Below, piece by piece: positions 1 through 7,324 of a DNA stretch of 38,121 nucleotides (position 1 is the first letter of the stretch; the number at the start of each line of letters is the position of its first letter). The DNA is from Magnetovibrio sp. (GTDB lineage Bacteria; Pseudomonadota; Alphaproteobacteria; Rhodospirillales; Casp-alpha2). A program made the position numbers and the translations under genes. The notes beneath the pieces were generated by a model. The model did no database searches. It was not told the origin of the DNA and worked only from the letters and a program-made list of their open reading frames with translations. The DNA lies in the NCBI GenBank assembly GCA_002722175.1, contig PBKU01000017.1, positions 1 to 38,121 of the forward strand. The letters run 5' to 3'.

Positions 1-282
1 AACCTTGTGGAACAAGGAAAAGACGGTCGCGTCCATCTTGCTAAAAAACCAAGGGTTTCCATCACACGTCGACAAGACACACCTCTTTGCTTTGACTTAA
101 ATGCTTCCATTTTTTGCTGGAAGCGTGCGAGCCTCTTCTCAGAAAACGACTTTGTTATTGGCGATAACACGATCCTTTTTGAAATGCCGGCTGAACGATC
201 AATAGATATTGATACTGAGCTAGATTTTTCTTTTGTCGAATTTTTAATGCACTCCAACAAGGAAAGCCGCGATGCAGAATGA
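1..282 (+). CDS. CMP-nonulosonate (acylneuraminate-type) cytidylyltransferase, C-terminal part, cut by window edge
   Basis: This is the C-terminal ~93 residues of a cytidylyltransferase that charges a nonulosonic acid (sialic, legionaminic or pseudaminic type) with CMP. The visible family signature is an 'LNASIFCWKR' strand followed by 'MPAERSIDIDTELDF', the conserved C-terminal block of NeuA/PtmB-like enzymes. The reading frame is open to base 1, so the start and the CTP-binding motif lie outside the window. The stop overlaps the next gene by 11 bp. A second, 5'-truncated copy of the same gene sits at 6716-7112, also followed by an SDR start. The family is well supported; the exact nine-carbon sugar cannot be told from this fragment. 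Confidence 0.82.
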   Translation, partial: NLVEQGKDGRVHLAKKPRVSITRRQDTPLCFDLNASIFCWKRASLFSENDFVIGDNTILFEMPAERSIDIDTELDFSFVEFLMHSNKESRDAE

Positions 283-1096
283 TTTTTCGCATTTGTTTGA
301 CTTGTCTGGAAAAGTAGCCTTGGTAACGGGCGGAGCAGGGATCCAAGGGAAACGCATTACCCAAGGGCTTGCTACCTATGGTGCAGACATTGCGATAATT
401 GACCTAAACGCTGAAGTTGTTGAAAAACAAGCCATCAGTCTTGCCAAAACATTTGGTATCAATGCCCTCGGGATAGAGTGTGATGTTTCAGATAAGGATG
501 CTGTTAGTACGATGGTTGAAACCGTTGTCGAAAAATTAGGAAAAATCGATGTCCTTCATAATAATGCCGCCTCTAAATCAGAAAATCCAAGCAATTTTTT
601 TGTGCCATTTGAGGAATTTGACTTTGATGTTTGGCGTCAAGTAATGAGTGTTAATATTGATGGAATGTTTTTAGTTGCGCAAAAAGTTGGAAAACAGATG
701 CTCGTCCAAGGGCACGGGGGATCAATAATTCAGACATCATCCACCTATGGTCTTGTAGGGCCTGATTTTCGTATTTATGAGGGATCTGAATATATGGGAA
801 GCAAAATTACAACACCTGCAGCATATGCCGCTTCTAAAGGTGCTGTGCTCCAATTAACACGATATTTAGCGTCTTATTGGGGAAGTGAGGGGATTCGCGT
901 TAATACGCTTGTCCCTGGAGGTATTTCCTCGGGGCAAAATAAAGTGTTCGTAAAAAGCTACAGTGAACGTGTACCACTTGGCCGAATGGCTAACGTCGAC
1001 GAAATGGTTGGTGCTGTAGTTTTTCTTGCTTCAGATGCCTCAAGCTATATGACCGGTCAAATGTTGGTCGTGGACGGAGGGTGGACTGCTTGGTAA
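272..1096 (+). CDS. SDR-family NAD(P)-dependent oxidoreductase (PtmA-like context)
   Basis: A classical short-chain dehydrogenase/reductase of 274 residues. It has a Rossmann glycine motif TGGAGIQG at residues 19-26, the NNAA motif at 97-100, a catalytic serine near 156, and Y185/K189 in YAASK. The C-terminal 'GQMLVVDGGW' is typical of the family. The ATG overlaps the cytidylyltransferase by 11 bp, so the two are probably co-translated. A cytidylyltransferase plus SDR pair recalls ptmB-ptmA in Campylobacter flagellin legionaminic acid loci, so oxidation or reduction of a nucleotide-sugar precursor is a reasonable inference. Three broken relatives lie downstream (1113-1196, 4674-4888, 7114-7302); this is the only complete copy here. 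Confidence 0.88.
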   Translation: MQNDFSHLFDLSGKVALVTGGAGIQGKRITQGLATYGADIAIIDLNAEVVEKQAISLAKTFGINALGIECDVSDKDAVSTMVETVVEKLGKIDVLHNNAASKSENPSNFFVPFEEFDFDVWRQVMSVNIDGMFLVAQKVGKQMLVQGHGGSIIQTSSTYGLVGPDFRIYEGSEYMGSKITTPAAYAASKGAVLQLTRYLASYWGSEGIRVNTLVPGGISSGQNKVFVKSYSERVPLGRMANVDEMVGAVVFLASDASSYMTGQMLVVDGGWTAW

Positions 1097-1112
1097 GTTG
1101 CAATCTAATATT

Positions 1113-1196
1113 GTTGACACAGCTTTGTATCCTGCATGAGGAGCCACAAACTATATTGTAGGGCAGATGTTAATTCCCCATAGTAATTGGACTGTA
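1113..1196 (+). pseudogene. decayed 3' end of a second SDR gene
   Basis: These ~84 bp align without large gaps to the last ~84 bp of the upstream SDR gene (from 1009 onward). A frame reading NYIVGQMLIPHSNWTV can be matched to SYMTGQMLVVDGGWTA. An upstream frameshift and in-frame stops show that it is not coding. It looks like the leftover 3' end of a tandem SDR copy whose body has been deleted, and it abuts the likely start of the amidotransferase gene at 1199. Confidence 0.6.
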
Positions 1197-1198
1197 CA

Positions 1199-2536
1199 GT
1201 GAAAACCACAGAAATTAATGAGCCTATCCCATATCCAAGTCATATTAATCTCACACCCTTCACACTAAATGAAGAAAAGCTTGAGGCAAAATATGGCCTA
1301 CCAAAAAAAATTATATTTTGTAAAAAATGCGTAATATCGAACCAACGACCAAACTCCAGTGTTGAGTTTAAAAATGCTCCAAATTCTTCCAAAACAACAA
1401 TAAAATTAGACAATAAAGGGATTTGTGATGCGTGCAAAGTTGCGGAGGTTAAAACAACTGTCCAATGGGAAGAGCGCGACCGCGAACTGCGGGAACTTTG
1501 TGATCGTCACCGTAAAAACAATGGAGAATATGACTGCATTGTGCCAGGATCCGGAGGAAAGGACAGTTTCTACGCAGCACATGTGCTGAAATACAAATAT
1601 AATATGCATCCCCTTACAGTAACCTGGGCCCCACATATTTATACTGATTGGGGGTGGAGAAATTTGCAGCGCTGGGTTCATGCAGGCTTTGACAATCAAC
1701 TTTTTACCCCAAATGGACGAATTCATAGACTGTTAACTCGATTAGCTGTAGATATTCTCTTTCATCCTTTTCAAGCATTTATACTTGGCCAGAAGAACCT
1801 GGCACCGCGGCTTTCAGTCCTATACAAAATTCCTTTAGTATTCTATGGTGAAAATGAATCTGAATACGGAAATCCAAAAAGTGATGCCGACAAAGCCGTC
1901 CGCGACGGGTCCTATTTTTCATCTAACGACGAATCGCAAATCCATATTGGTGGAGTTCATCTTCAAGATCTCAGGAGCAAATTTAGCATTGATAAGCATG
2001 ATATAGGACCTTACCTTCCAGTTAATTCTGAACGATTAAATGAAGTTGGCACTCAGATACACTACCTTGGTTATTACCTGAAGTGGCATCCACAAAGTTG
2101 CTATTACCATGCTCAGAAACATGGGGGCTTTGAACCATCGCCTGAACGAACGCCTGGAACCTATAGTAAATACAATTCCATCGATGACCGTATAGATGAT
2201 TTTCACTATTACACAACTTTTATAAAATTTGGCATTGGTCGAGCTACTTACGATGCTGCCCAAGAAATACGATCCGGAGACATTGATCGTGATGAAGGAC
2301 TTGCACTCGTCCGACGATATGATGGGGAGTTCCCTGGAAGATTTGCAGATGAAATTTTTAAGTATTTGAGCATACCCCCAGATGAATTCCCAAAGGCTAG
2401 TAAAATGTTTGAGCAACCGATAATGAGCCAACAATACTTCAACCAGTTATGTGATAAGTTCCGTTCGCCGCATATCTGGAAACGCGAAGGAGAAATTTGG
2501 AAGTTGCGTTATACAGTTTTTGGCCAAGACAATTAG
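1199..2536 (+). CDS. N-acetyl sugar amidotransferase (WbuX/WbpG/PtmG-like)
   Basis: An ATP-pyrophosphatase-type amidotransferase of about 445 residues. With the HisH-like and HisF-like partners downstream it should convert an N-acetyl group on a sugar into acetamidino using glutamine-derived ammonia (family knowledge: WbpG/HisH2/HisF2 and PseA/PtmG systems). An N-terminal zinc-finger-like pair, CKKC and CDAC, precedes the PP-loop PGSGGKDS at about residues 116-123, where ATP is bound. GTG at 1199 is preferred; TTG at 1187 lies inside the SDR remnant. Neither has a clear ribosome site, so the start is uncertain. A 294-bp gap separates it from the HisF-like gene, which may have its own promoter. 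Confidence 0.85.
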   Translation: MKTTEINEPIPYPSHINLTPFTLNEEKLEAKYGLPKKIIFCKKCVISNQRPNSSVEFKNAPNSSKTTIKLDNKGICDACKVAEVKTTVQWEERDRELRELCDRHRKNNGEYDCIVPGSGGKDSFYAAHVLKYKYNMHPLTVTWAPHIYTDWGWRNLQRWVHAGFDNQLFTPNGRIHRLLTRLAVDILFHPFQAFILGQKNLAPRLSVLYKIPLVFYGENESEYGNPKSDADKAVRDGSYFSSNDESQIHIGGVHLQDLRSKFSIDKHDIGPYLPVNSERLNEVGTQIHYLGYYLKWHPQSCYYHAQKHGGFEPSPERTPGTYSKYNSIDDRIDDFHYYTTFIKFGIGRATYDAAQEIRSGDIDRDEGLALVRRYDGEFPGRFADEIFKYLSIPPDEFPKASKMFEQPIMSQQYFNQLCDKFRSPHIWKREGEIWKLRYTVFGQDN

Positions 2537-2830
2537 CTTTGTATGAACTAAATTTTTAAATGCTGCAACGGCTTCTAATAATATTTCCGGATTTATATTC
2601 TTGTTGATATTTTACAGACTGTACTCCTGCGATAAAATTTCAACCAATCAATGTAGCCAACATAAAAACATTTCTGTTATCCGTAATATTTCCTCTCAAG
2701 TTATTTTTTTAGGCAGCTTGCATAAGATAAAATGTGAAACAATTATAATAGAATAACTCTGATAAACTCCCCGTTCGGGTGTTGTAATAGTTAATAACTT
2801 TGCAGCAGTCACGTCCAAACAAATTTCACC
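2537..2830 (+). other. AT-rich intergenic region upstream of hisF-like gene
   Basis: No convincing gene was seen in these 294 bp. A TATAAT hexamer occurs at 2744-2749 with a TTGCAT at 2718-2723, but the 20-bp spacing is longer than a good sigma-70 promoter. A tiny CCCG-TT-CGGG hairpin lies near 2780. The region may carry the promoter for the hisF-like/hisH-like pair, but this is weakly supported. Confidence 0.35.
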
Positions 2831-3586
2831 ATGGCATTTAAAAGGTTAACAGCACGACTAGATGTTAAGGGCCCAAACCTTATAAAAAGCATTCATTTAG
2901 AAGGGTTGAAGATCCTGGGCGATCCAGCAAAATTTGCTCGAAAATATTACCTAGATGGAGCAGATGAGTTGATATACATGGATATAGTAGCAAGCTTATA
3001 TGGGCGAAATTCCCTAATTGATATTGTCGAAAAAACCGCCCACGATGTGTTTGTCCCTATTACTGTGGGGGGGGGAATTCGCTCCCTCGAAGATGTTCAT
3101 AATATGTTGCATGCTGGAGCCGACAAAGTCGCTATCAATACTGCGGCGGTAAAGAATTCGCAACTTTTAACAAATATTTCAAGGCGCTTTGGTTCCCAGT
3201 GCACAGTACTTTCAATCGAAGCCAAAAAGCAGAATGATGGAACGTGGGAGGCATACACAGATAACGGTCGGGAACGAACAGGCTTAAATGTTATAGAGTG
3301 GGCAAAAAAAGGCGTTTCACTTGGCGCTGGGGAAATCCTGTTAACATCTGTTGACAAAGAGGGAACTGCGCAAGGAATGGACTTAAACCTAATAAAAGCA
3401 GTATCTGAGGTTGTTTCTGTTCCAATTATAGCCAGTGGTGGGGTTGGAAACTGCCAACACATTTTTGATGCTATTACTATTGGAAATGCGAGTGCTATAG
3501 CGATGGCTCACGTGTTGCACTATGGATTTGAGACAATCTCAACTGTCCGCCGAAGCATTAAGAACTACGGTATCGAGACGCGGTGA
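2831..3586 (+). CDS. HisF-like ammonia-using subunit of a sugar amidation system (WbuZ-like)
   Basis: A (beta/alpha)8 barrel of 251 residues with the shape of imidazole glycerol phosphate synthase subunit HisF, including ADELIYMDI and VGGGIRSLEDV. The first catalytic aspartate of HisF is kept (D11 in RLDVK), but residue 130, aspartate in histidine-pathway HisF, is glutamate here (SIEAKK). Together with its place beside a WbuX-like amidotransferase, this argues for sugar amidation rather than histidine synthesis. It overlaps the HisH-like gene by 4 bp (GTGA). The codons for the glycine-rich motif form a run of nine G at 3067-3075, striking in such an AT-rich gene. Confidence 0.87.
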   Translation: MAFKRLTARLDVKGPNLIKSIHLEGLKILGDPAKFARKYYLDGADELIYMDIVASLYGRNSLIDIVEKTAHDVFVPITVGGGIRSLEDVHNMLHAGADKVAINTAAVKNSQLLTNISRRFGSQCTVLSIEAKKQNDGTWEAYTDNGRERTGLNVIEWAKKGVSLGAGEILLTSVDKEGTAQGMDLNLIKAVSEVVSVPIIASGGVGNCQHIFDAITIGNASAIAMAHVLHYGFETISTVRRSIKNYGIETR

Positions 3587-4227
3587 ACAAGATGGTCATA
3601 ACAATTATTGAATGTAGTTTTGGAAATATTTTCAGCTTGAAGCAAGCATTCAAGTATTGGGGCATTAAAGTCAGCATTACCCAAGACAAAAAAAATATTT
3701 TAAATTCCGACAAAGTAGTTTTACCTGGTGTTGGAGCCTTTGGTGATGCAATTACTGAAATTCGCAATAATGGCTTGTTCGACACAATTTTAGAGTTTTC
3801 CGGAAAAAAAAAACCACTTCTCGGTATTTGTGTTGGGATGCAGCTTCTTTTTGATACGGGTAATGAGCACGGTTCGTTTAAAGGGTTAGGGCTTTTAAAA
3901 GGCCACGTAGAGCAAATCCCCAAAAAGACTAAAGAAGGAAAAAAAATTCGATTGCCACACATTGGATGGGAATCATTACGTAAACCGGAAAATATTGATT
4001 GGAATAAAACATTGCTTGCAAATATTGGGCGAAACAAAGCTGTATACTTTGCTCACTCTTTCCATGCCACATCAACTGATGCAAAGGCCGTAATTTCTAA
4101 TATTAAGGTTGGAGGGCATAATATAGCAGCCGTTGTTCAAAAAAATCATATTATGGGGTCCCAGTTTCACCCAGAAAAGAGCGGTCAAACTGGGCTAAAA
4201 ATTATTAAGAATTTTATAGATATGTGA
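3583..4227 (+). CDS. HisH-like glutamine amidotransferase subunit (WbuY-like)
   Basis: A class I glutamine amidotransferase of 214 residues that should release ammonia from glutamine and channel it to the HisF-like partner. The nucleophile is C83 in GICVGMQ; H196 and E198 in QFHPEKSG complete the triad. The oxyanion-loop region PGVGAFG at 48-54 is present. The GTG start overlaps the previous stop, which indicates translational coupling; ATG at 3592 is an alternative. A run of ten A at 3804-3813 encodes GKKKP. With the genes at 1199 and 2831 this completes the three-part amidation set. It is distinguished from histidine-pathway HisH by context only. Confidence 0.87.
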   Translation: MNKMVITIIECSFGNIFSLKQAFKYWGIKVSITQDKKNILNSDKVVLPGVGAFGDAITEIRNNGLFDTILEFSGKKKPLLGICVGMQLLFDTGNEHGSFKGLGLLKGHVEQIPKKTKEGKKIRLPHIGWESLRKPENIDWNKTLLANIGRNKAVYFAHSFHATSTDAKAVISNIKVGGHNIAAVVQKNHIMGSQFHPEKSGQTGLKIIKNFIDM

Positions 4228-4580
4228 ATCTAGAATAAATTCTCACATCAACACTTTTCGAAGGTATTAACTGTTTTAAAGCTGACAGCATGTTCAATAA
4301 CTGATCTTTAGCATTATTGTTGATTCTGTCCCCTATTAAGGAACATCTTACTTAAATAATGCGATTTTCTTAAGTTTTTGTCGAATGTTACAATTTTTAA
4401 TTCATGCCCTTAAAATAAGACTACAAAGCCTAATTAATTAAGTGCATTACAAAGGGAGCCATTGTGATTTTTAGATTCAATAAAGGTCTTCATCTTCAAA
4501 AGAATTTATTGAACAATTGGAAAAATTGCACACACGTCAGCTGTAAAACTTAACAATATTAAATATGCGAGACTGCTAAA
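4228..4580 (+). other. AT-rich intergenic region, no gene recognised
   Basis: About 350 bp after the hisH-like gene hold no ORF that can be assigned. An imperfect TGTGA/TCACA inverted repeat lies around the hisH stop without a following T-run, so it is not a clear terminator. A 29-codon frame from GTG 4464, preceded by AAGGGAG, ends at 4553; its product resembles nothing recognised. The stretch looks like decayed DNA leading into the gene fragments that follow. Confidence 0.4.
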
Positions 4581-4888
4581 ATGAAATACCCGCTATACTT
4601 TCAAGACAACCTTTTTTATAACGTTCTGATCTTTGATGGACTAACCCGAACTGAAAGCGAGTTAGTCGTGGCCTAGCTGCCAATCGTGCCGCTGTTGCTA
4701 TAGTGGACCTTAACAAAGAAATCGCCGAAGTACAGGCTGATAAAATTGTGAAAGAGTTTGAAGTGCAAACAATTGGGCTGGAATGTGATGTTTCTAAGGA
4801 AACAGCTGTTGTAGCCATGGTAGATAAAATAGTTAGCGTTTTTGGGAAAATCGATATTTTGCACAACAATGCTGCTTCAACCTCTTAA
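4581..4888 (+). pseudogene. fused remnants: sulfotransferase N-terminus joined to middle of an SDR gene
   Basis: A short frame from ATG 4581 to TAG 4674-4676 contains VLIFDGLTRTES, which matches the P-loop-like start of the sulfotransferases in this window (ILVLDGIARTGK at 16628, ILFLDGISRSGK at 6094). It runs directly into SDR sequence in another frame: SRGLAANRAAVAIVDLN through to GKIDILHNNAAS. That part corresponds to residues ~31-101 of the SDR at 272. The SDR part has no N-terminal glycine motif, no YxxxK and no C-terminus. Neither part can be functional. The join marks an old recombination between two unrelated genes. Confidence 0.75.
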
Positions 4889-4922
4889 CAAATCTATAAT
4901 ATAAGACTGACACTTAAGCAAT

Positions 4923-4928
4923 GGAGGT
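4923..4928 (+). promoter_or_regulatory. strong ribosome binding site for the H-NS-like mini-gene
   Basis: GGAGGT sits 5 bp before ATG 4934. It is one of the clearest Shine-Dalgarno sequences in the AT-rich half, where most starts have none. It supports 4934 as a genuine former or present start. Confidence 0.7.
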
Positions 4929-4933
4929 GTGAG

Positions 4934-5110
4934 ATGAAATCTTACGACGAGTTGAAGGCTGAAATGGCAGCAATTCAGCAATAAATGGTTGAAGCTAAGA
5001 AGAACGAACGTGCTAACGCACTCAAAGAAGTTAAACGCTTGTGTAAAAAGTTTGGTTTTACTGCTGGAATGCTTAAAGTCTCTTTGGCTGAGGGGCGGAA
5101 AAAACAATGA
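4934..5110 (+). pseudogene. H-NS-family-like small protein interrupted by one stop codon
   Basis: The frame reads MKSYDELKAEMAAIQQ, a TAA at 4982-4984, then MVEAKKNERANALKEVKRL and on to GRKKQ, 58 codons in all before TGA at 5108. The helical, charged sequence resembles the N-terminal oligomerisation region of H-NS-family nucleoid proteins, and is short, as in H-NS-like mini proteins. The internal TAA would be explained by a single CAA-to-TAA change. An ATG follows the stop directly, so a 41-residue product by re-initiation is possible. The end overlaps the formyltransferase start by 4 bp (ATGA), so translation through this frame could feed the next gene. Sequencing error is an alternative to true decay. 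Confidence 0.6.
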
Positions 5111-5823
5111 GTGAGATGCGAAGCTTTAGTGGTAATGGAAAGCGTATTTTATTTTTCGGAAGAACTAAATGTGATGCATCTGAAACACTTCTTAGGAAGC
5201 TTGTTAGGTATGGCTTCGACGTAACTTACGTTAAGTCAAAAAGCAGAGGAGAGAAACTGCCAGAGGATATTCTATGGTGGGAAGGTGAATACATCCTCTG
5301 CTTCAGAAGTCTATTTGTTTTACCAAAGGTATTACTCGATAAAGCAAAAGTGGCTGCCATAAATTTCCATCCAGCGCCTCCAGAATATCCTGGAAGTGGG
5401 TGCATAAACTTTGCTCTTTATGAAAACGCAAATGAATATGGTGTGACTGCTCACATAATGAATGAGAAGGTAGACAATGGAGAAATTCTTGAAGTCAGAC
5501 GATTTCCAGTAAGTTCATGTGACAACTTATCAAGTCTGTTGGCTCGTACACACAGTAAACTATCTGATTTGTGCTCTGATTTCATAAGTGACATTTACAC
5601 AGAAGGAGGAAAACTAATTGATGAAAAAATCAGCTCCTCTAACCATGAAAAGTGGAATGGAGAAGCAAGACTGCTAAAGGAGCTTGATGCCTTGCAGACA
5701 ATTTCTTTAGATGTATCCGAAGAAGAGCTTAAAAGAATAGTTCGTGCTACTTATATTGAAGGCTACCCTCCAAAAGTTGAAATCCACGGATTCAAATTCT
5801 ATCTAAACCAGGATAAGTCATGA
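5107..5823 (+). CDS. formyltransferase-family protein (sugar N-formyltransferase type)
   Basis: A 238-residue protein with the formyltransferase core: N86, H88 (INFHPAPPEYPG) and D123 (VDNGEIL) match the catalytic Asn-His-Asp of methionyl-tRNA and sugar N-formyltransferases. It lacks the length and C-terminal domain of a true tRNA enzyme, so transfer of formyl from N10-formyl-tetrahydrofolate to an amino sugar is the likely role in a glycan island. The ATG overlaps the H-NS-like frame by 4 bp, and its own stop overlaps a 52-codon ORF by 4 bp. It is the only intact gene within the 4.2-7.3 kb decay zone. Confidence 0.78.
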   Translation: MSEMRSFSGNGKRILFFGRTKCDASETLLRKLVRYGFDVTYVKSKSRGEKLPEDILWWEGEYILCFRSLFVLPKVLLDKAKVAAINFHPAPPEYPGSGCINFALYENANEYGVTAHIMNEKVDNGEILEVRRFPVSSCDNLSSLLARTHSKLSDLCSDFISDIYTEGGKLIDEKISSSNHEKWNGEARLLKELDALQTISLDVSEEELKRIVRATYIEGYPPKVEIHGFKFYLNQDKS

Positions 5824-5978
5824 GTTCCAAAATTCAAACCGACTTGTATTTCTATAACGAACTAAGTCTGCCTCCAGACTATTCATATAGGATTTACGCA
5901 GAGTATATGAAGTCAAATAAGCAGTTTCTCTCCGTGAAGCTGCTTTATGGGTTAACCGAAAAATTTATGATTTATTAG
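5820..5978 (+). CDS. small ORF of unknown function, possibly a truncated gene
   Basis: A 52-residue frame, tyrosine-rich (SLPPDYSYRIYAEYMKSNK), starts with an ATGA overlap to the formyltransferase. No motif is recognised and there is no independent ribosome site. It could be the surviving 5' end of a larger gene that was coupled to the formyltransferase, since it ends in the middle of a region rich in gene debris. Confidence 0.35.
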   Translation: MSSKIQTDLYFYNELSLPPDYSYRIYAEYMKSNKQFLSVKLLYGLTEKFMIY

Positions 5979-6093
5979 TTCATAATGCATCGCACTTTAA
6001 TCAAGATGTTAATAAGGATGTCCTTCCACGAAATCTAAGCGGATAAGAGTGAGGGTGGCCCGACTGTTGGTTGACTGATAGAATTGCAAAATA

Positions 6094-6720
6094 ATGATGG
6101 CTAATAATTCATACAACATCGCTGCAAAAGCGGATATGCTTGGCGAAATCCTTTTTTTGGACGGCATTTCCCGCTCCGGCAAAAAAATGAGCTGCCGGCT
6201 GCTAGCCCCGTTCGAGGGCATTGAACACTTTAACTACATTTCTGGAATTGAAAACGTCTGTTATTTCCATTTTCTCGGCCAAATTGACGCCCTAAACACC
6301 ACCCGCTTTATTCATTTGAACGTTGATGAAGCCAGCTATGACCGGATCATCGGCCGACGCCTGAATACACGACCGACCGACGAATCATCAGTTTATAAAA
6401 CCAGTCACCCAGTAGAATACATGCACCGCTCAACGGCCCCGGACGGCCCTAGTGCGGTGGAAACATTTCACACTTCCGGCAGAATTCAGCTCTATCACAC
6501 ACTCCGATCCTATCAATTTCAGTGTTGCCGCCGCATACCATAACACCAACGTCCCGTGGTTTTCTGTCGACTGGGCCGAGGATTATATCAACATGACACC
6601 GAGCGAGAGATGCACCCGCTCAATCTTGTATCTACAAGAACTAGAAAAACGTTCACTTGCAGCTCTTACCCCCGAACAAAAACCGCGGGTCTTGCAATGT
6701 CGGCTGGAAGAACTTCGTAG
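6094..6720 (+). pseudogene. sulfotransferase-like gene, frameshifted with internal deletion
   Basis: A paralogue of the intact gene at 16628. Frame 1 from ATG 6094 gives EILFLDGISRSGKK and a shared block with GRRLNTRPTDESSVY. Homology then jumps to another frame (DPINFS, VPWF, then LQELEKRSLAALTPEQK). The stretch between them, which in the intact copy holds the 3'-phosphate-binding RHPVDTCASW motif, is missing, so PAPS binding would be lost. The 3' end runs without a break into a cytidylyltransferase fragment in a third frame. The gene is certainly non-functional as it stands. Confidence 0.8.
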
Positions 6721-7112
6721 ATCTTGATATCACTTCACCGCTTCGAACGATTCAAGACATCCGCGAGACAATTAACAAACTTGAAACCAGCAATGCAGAA
6801 AACCTGGTAACAGGGTCGACCGCACGACGTTCGCCATATTTTAATCTAGTCGAAACGGATGAGAAAGAACGGGTATACTTGAGCAAAAAACCCTCAAAAC
6901 CAATTTTTAGGCGTCAAGATTCTCCTCTTTGTTTCGATTTGAATGCGTCTATTTTTTGCTGGAAGAGAGCTTGCCTTTTTTCTAACAATGACTCAGTTAT
7001 TGGTGACAATACCATATTTTTTAAAATGCCTGAAGACCGTTCAATTGATATTGACACAGAGTTGGATTTTAGTTTTGTTCGCTTCATGATGGAAGAAAAA
7101 TTGGGTAAATAG
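6716..7112 (+). pseudogene. 5'-truncated CMP-nonulosonate cytidylyltransferase
   Basis: From VDLDITSPLRTIQDI through ARRSPYFNLVE to the C-terminal MPEDRSIDIDTELDF, this is the C-terminal half of a cytidylyltransferase closely related to the partial gene at the left edge. The N-terminal CTP-binding motif is absent because the upstream DNA is sulfotransferase sequence. The fusion point lies near 6716. Like the first copy it is followed at once by an SDR start (TTG 7114), so the gene pair, not just one gene, was duplicated. Confidence 0.78.
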
Positions 7113-7113
7113 C

Positions 7114-7302
7114 TTGAAAAAAAATCTTTCAAATTTGTTTAATTTATCTGGAAAAACGGCTTTAGTAACGGGTGGAACTGGGCTGCAAGGCAAACGCATT
7201 GGTCGCGGACTAGCTGCAAATGGCGCCAATGTCGCGTTAGTTGGTTGCCTCATGACCTTAGAGACACAAGCAAGGCTACTCTCAAATTATCTTAAATTAT
7301 GA
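7114..7302 (+). pseudogene. SDR gene, N-terminal fragment
   Basis: A 62-codon frame starting at TTG 7114 with LSGKTALVTGGTGLQGKRI, matching the first ~60 residues of the SDR at 272. After ALVG the match weakens, with a small indel, and the frame stops. No NNAA motif or YxxxK remains. It follows the truncated cytidylyltransferase by 1 bp and ends 22 bp before the GT gene at 7325. Confidence 0.75.
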
Positions 7303-7324
7303 AACGCATTAGAAGCATACGACC

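Noticed and set aside
2718..2749. Sigma-70-like promoter TTGCAT/TATAAT before the hisF-like gene
   Set aside because: The spacing is 20 bp and AT-rich DNA gives TATAAT by chance. It is mentioned in the intergenic entry but not called as a promoter.
2831..4227. Histidine biosynthesis hisF/hisH
   Set aside because: No other his genes are present, HisF residue 130 is Glu not Asp, and a WbuX-like amidotransferase is adjacent; sugar amidation fits better.
4228..4250. Imperfect TGTGA/TCACA hairpin after the hisH-like gene
   Set aside because: The stem is interrupted and not followed by a run of T, so it is not supported as a terminator.
4581..7302. Insertion sequence as the cause of the fragment zone
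   Set aside because: No transposase, terminal inverted repeats or target duplications were seen; recombination between paralogues explains the fragments better.
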